Shown here piece after piece: positions 61,520 to 64,000 of a DNA stretch of 64,000 nt. The notes under the pieces were generated by a model. The model was not told the origin of the DNA. It saw only the letters and a list, made by a program, of their open reading frames with translations, and did no database searches. Numbering within the stretch: position 1 is the stretch's first letter; each line of letters starts with the position of its first letter. Both the position numbers and the translations under genes were made by a program. The DNA comes from Flagellimonas flava (GTDB lineage: Bacteria; Bacteroidota; Bacteroidia; Flavobacteriales; Flavobacteriaceae), in contig NZ_FQWL01000001.1 in assembly GCF_900129665.1 (NCBI RefSeq), forward strand, positions 1,178,001-1,242,000, written 5' to 3'.

Positions 61520-62644
61520 ATGAAAAAGAAAAACCTCATAATATTTGGTACCAGACCTGAAGCCATAAAAATGGCCCCCTTGGTCAAAGCCTTTAAAAAG
61601 ACGGATACATTTGATACAAGGGTTTGCGTTACCGCGCAACATCGTGAAATGTTAGATCAGGTTCTTGATTTTTTTGAAATCACACCAGACTACGATCTAG
61701 ATTTAATGAAACCTGGTCAAAATCTATATGGTCTAACAGCAACTATAATTACAAACCTTCAACCAATTTTAGAAGAATTTCAACCGGACTTTGTTTATGT
61801 TCACGGTGATACAACTACGACAATGAGTGCTAGCATTGCCGCTTTTTATTCCGGCGCAAAAATTTGTCATGTTGAAGCTGGTCTTAGAACATTTAATAAG
61901 CATTCTCCGTTCCCAGAAGAAATCAACAGAACAGTCACCGGACATGTTGCTGATTACCATTTTGCCCCTACTCAAACTTCCTTTGATAATCTGAAGAACG
62001 AAGGGATTAAAGAAAATAATATTTCAATTACTGGAAACACAGTGATTGATGCACTTCTAGAAAGTGTCCCAAGGGCCGACCTAATAGAAGATAAAGAAGT
62101 TGACTATCTCAAAAAAGAACTGGATTTTTCTAAAAGAATAATTTTAGTTACTGGTCATCGGCGTGAAAATCATGGACAGGGTTTTATCAATATTTGTGAA
62201 GCACTGAAACAAATATCAATATCAGAGGAGGATGTCCAAATTGTTTACCCAGTCCACCTGAACCCTAAAGTTCAGAAACCTGTATATGAGATCTTAGGTA
62301 GTCAAGAAAACATAAAATTAATTGCACCTCTTGCCTATCCCGCATTTGTTTGGTTAATGAACAAAGCGGAATTGGTAATCACGGATAGTGGAGGAGTTCA
62401 AGAAGAGGCACCCAGCTTGGGCAAGCCTGTTTTGGTTATGAGAGATACTACGGAAAGGCCAGAGGCTGTTGAGGCTGGAACCGTGATTTTGGTTGGAACG
62501 GATCCCGAAAAAATAGTTCACGAGGCCATAGATCTTTTAAACAATTCCGAACGATACAAGTTAATGAGCAAACTTCATAATCCTTACGGAGATGGAAAAG
62601 CTTGTGAAAGAATCGTAACATACATAGAAAATTTATCAAAATGA
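61520..62644 (+). CDS. wecB: Non-hydrolysing UDP-N-acetylglucosamine 2-epimerase
   Basis: A 374-residue enzyme that makes UDP-ManNAc from UDP-GlcNAc. GTRPEAIKMAPL (10-21), VHGDTTTTMSA, HVEAGLRTF, EEINRT and ITDSGGVQEEAPSLGKPVLVMRDTTERPE match WecB. It overlaps wecC by 4 bases. Confidence 0.96.
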   Translation: MKKKNLIIFGTRPEAIKMAPLVKAFKKTDTFDTRVCVTAQHREMLDQVLDFFEITPDYDLDLMKPGQNLYGLTATIITNLQPILEEFQPDFVYVHGDTTTTMSASIAAFYSGAKICHVEAGLRTFNKHSPFPEEINRTVTGHVADYHFAPTQTSFDNLKNEGIKENNISITGNTVIDALLESVPRADLIEDKEVDYLKKELDFSKRIILVTGHRRENHGQGFINICEALKQISISEEDVQIVYPVHLNPKVQKPVYEILGSQENIKLIAPLAYPAFVWLMNKAELVITDSGGVQEEAPSLGKPVLVMRDTTERPEAVEAGTVILVGTDPEKIVHEAIDLLNNSERYKLMSKLHNPYGDGKACERIVTYIENLSK

Positions 62645-63852
62645 ATCAACCAGAAGTGGTAATGATGGGACTTGGCTATATAGGCCTTCCCACGGCAGCT
62701 TTGATTGCCCAAGGCGGAACGCAAGTTCATGGAGTCGACATCAATCAAAGTGTCGTAGATACAATTAACAAAGGAAAAATACACATTGTAGAGCCTGACT
62801 TAGGAGAATCTGTGGCCCGAGCAGTGGAAAACGGAATGTTGAAGGCGGCCACTAAGCCAGTGGAGGCAAATGTCTATCTAATAGTTGTGCCAACTCCGTT
62901 TAAGGATAAAAACGAACCAGACATCTCCTTTGTGAAATCCGCCACAAAAGCGATAATGCCTTTTCTAAAAAAAGGAGACATGTACATCATTGAATCTACC
63001 TCACCTGTGGGTACCACAGAAAAAATGATGCATTATATCTATGAAGAACGCCCTGATTTGAATGGTAGTTTACATATTGCGTATTGCCCGGAAAGGGTTT
63101 TGCCTGGGAACGTAATGCATGAATTGGTACACAACGATCGTGTGATAGGGGGCATTGATGATGTTTCCACGGAAAAAGCTGTTAACTTTTATTCGCAATA
63201 TGTTAAGGGGGAATTGCACAAGACCAATGCCAGAACAGCAGAAATGTGCAAGTTGGTGGAAAACTCTTCCAGAGATGTCCAAATTGCCTTTGCCAATGAG
63301 CTCTCGTTAATTTGTGACAAGGCCAATATTAATGTCTGGGAGTTAATATCACTGGCCAATAGGCACCCTAGGGTAAATATTCTGCAACCTGGTTCTGGTG
63401 TGGGAGGACATTGCATTGCAGTTGACCCATATTTTATTGTATCGGACTATCCCATGGAATCTAAGATTATTGGCACAGCTAGAGAGGTCAACAACTATAA
63501 ATCATTCTGGTGTGCCGAAAAGGTTCAAAATGCAAAATTGCAATTTGAACTGGAGCACGGCCGTAAGCCCAAAATAGCACTTATGGGATTGGCATTTAAG
63601 CCCAATATTGATGATCTTCGGGAATCTCCCGCCAAGTATATCGCCCAAAAGGTACTTCAGAACGCCAATAATGAAGAATATTACATTGTAGAGCCCAATA
63701 TTAAGGAACACAATGTTTTTAAGCTGACCGCTTACCAAGAAGCCTACAAAGAGGCAGATATCGTGGTTTTTTTAGTGGCCCACAAAGAATTTTCTACGCT
63801 AAAGGCTAATGCGCAAAAAATCATTTTGGATTTTTGCGGAGTCTTCAAATAG
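62641..63852 (+). CDS. wecC: UDP-N-acetyl-D-mannosamine dehydrogenase
   Basis: A 403-residue NAD-dependent enzyme that oxidises UDP-ManNAc to UDP-ManNAcA. It has MMGLGYIGLPTAA (8-20), IVVPTPF, the catalytic Cys in PGSGVGGHCIAVDPYF (about residue 260), and LMGLAFKPNIDDLRESP. Together with WecB it supplies ManNAcA to the polymer. The next gene starts 12 bases later. Confidence 0.96.
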   Translation: MNQPEVVMMGLGYIGLPTAALIAQGGTQVHGVDINQSVVDTINKGKIHIVEPDLGESVARAVENGMLKAATKPVEANVYLIVVPTPFKDKNEPDISFVKSATKAIMPFLKKGDMYIIESTSPVGTTEKMMHYIYEERPDLNGSLHIAYCPERVLPGNVMHELVHNDRVIGGIDDVSTEKAVNFYSQYVKGELHKTNARTAEMCKLVENSSRDVQIAFANELSLICDKANINVWELISLANRHPRVNILQPGSGVGGHCIAVDPYFIVSDYPMESKIIGTAREVNNYKSFWCAEKVQNAKLQFELEHGRKPKIALMGLAFKPNIDDLRESPAKYIAQKVLQNANNEEYYIVEPNIKEHNVFKLTAYQEAYKEADIVVFLVAHKEFSTLKANAQKIILDFCGVFK

Positions 63853-63864
63853 TAATTTCTATCC

Positions 63865-64000
63865 ATGCCAAAGAAAAAAAACCAAATCATAGTTTTAGCA
63901 CAATCCTTGGAGCAACCAAGAATAGTGAAAAGAATCATTGAAAAATCCTCGGAATTTGATTCGGTGAAAGTGTATGGTTTTACTAGAAAGATACACGCTG
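63865..64000 (+). CDS. Glycosyltransferase, 5' part
   Basis: A frame begins with ATG at 63865, 12 bases after wecC, and runs off the window edge after 45 codons. The visible part (KNQIIVLAQSLEQPRIVKRI, then VYGFTRKIH) fits the first Rossmann strand and helix of a GT4-type transferase with a VYGF-like turn; other families are possible. It would add a sugar to the lipid-linked unit. Confidence 0.55.
   Translation, partial: MPKKKNQIIVLAQSLEQPRIVKRIIEKSSEFDSVKVYGFTRKIHA

Noticed and set aside
1..64000. CRISPR arrays, prophage or plasmid genes
   Set aside because: No regularly spaced repeats, integrases, capsid or replication-initiator genes were seen.

Overview
The window is about 64 kb of one chromosome from a member of the Flavobacteriaceae (Bacteroidota), most likely marine and gliding. 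Evidence: the gliding genes gldF and gldG beside dnaN, a TonB-receptor/DUF4249 lipoprotein pair, Bacteroidota-only families (DUF4290, DUF2911, START-like), and promoters of the TAnnTTTG type instead of TATAAT. Genes are dense and moderately AT-rich. I see no phage, insertion sequence, CRISPR array or rRNA. There is one tRNA (Met, CAT).

Layout. 1-3.7 kb: the 3' part of a large PIG-L deacetylase, a 38-residue one-helix membrane protein and a sodium:solute symporter. 3.7-10.5 kb: a DUF2911/TPR protein, a probable light-inducible pair (SRPBCC protein and CPD photolyase) behind a perfect inverted repeat, then an M20 peptidase, a secreted protein, pirin and a ChbG/YdjC deacetylase. 10.5-14.2 kb: a 177-bp hairpin-rich intergenic repeat, a SnoaL-like/AhpD-like pair, and an AraC regulator divergent from a PhyH dioxygenase/TIM-barrel isomerase pair. 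14.2-22.6 kb: housekeeping genes (murA with the fosfomycin-resistant Asp, DUF4290, DUF493, a P-loop ATPase, recQ, fmt, HU, YqgE, PabC-like aminotransferase, START-like, tRNA-Met). 22.9-30 kb: DUF4249 and TonB receptor, type II NADH dehydrogenase, DoxX, and a secreted LamG/endonuclease-like protein. 30-36 kb: acetate use (acs, AraC regulator, SDR, symporter plus its DUF4212 small subunit). 36-45.5 kb: purC, phoH, SAM hydroxide adenosyltransferase, ABM protein, gldF, gldG, dnaN, DUF4870, mnmE.

44.7-64 kb is an exopolysaccharide/O-antigen locus. The minus-strand half encodes a DegT aminotransferase, a CapD/WbpM-type dehydratase, a Wza-like exporter and a Wzc-like tyrosine kinase, which meets the plus-strand PHP tyrosine phosphatase end to end. 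The plus-strand half encodes a UDP-glucuronate-type epimerase, a beta-helix lipoprotein, a formyltransferase fused in operon to a PIG-L deacetylase, a Wzx flippase, a Wzy-like polymerase, WecB, WecC and the start of a glycosyltransferase. Together these point to a polymer made by the Wzy route that contains ManNAcA, a 4-amino sugar that may be N-formylated, and possibly galacturonate. The locus has four gene-poor gaps of 420-630 bp. One holds a gene remnant and one a tandem 12-bp operator-like repeat.

No single locus here is clearly an undescribed multi-gene system. The most interesting leads are the hidden 38-residue protein next to the symporter, the light-operon operator, the tandem repeat before the beta-helix lipoprotein, the terminator that touches the start codon of the PabC-like gene, and a perfect 11-bp hairpin inside a signal-peptide coding region.
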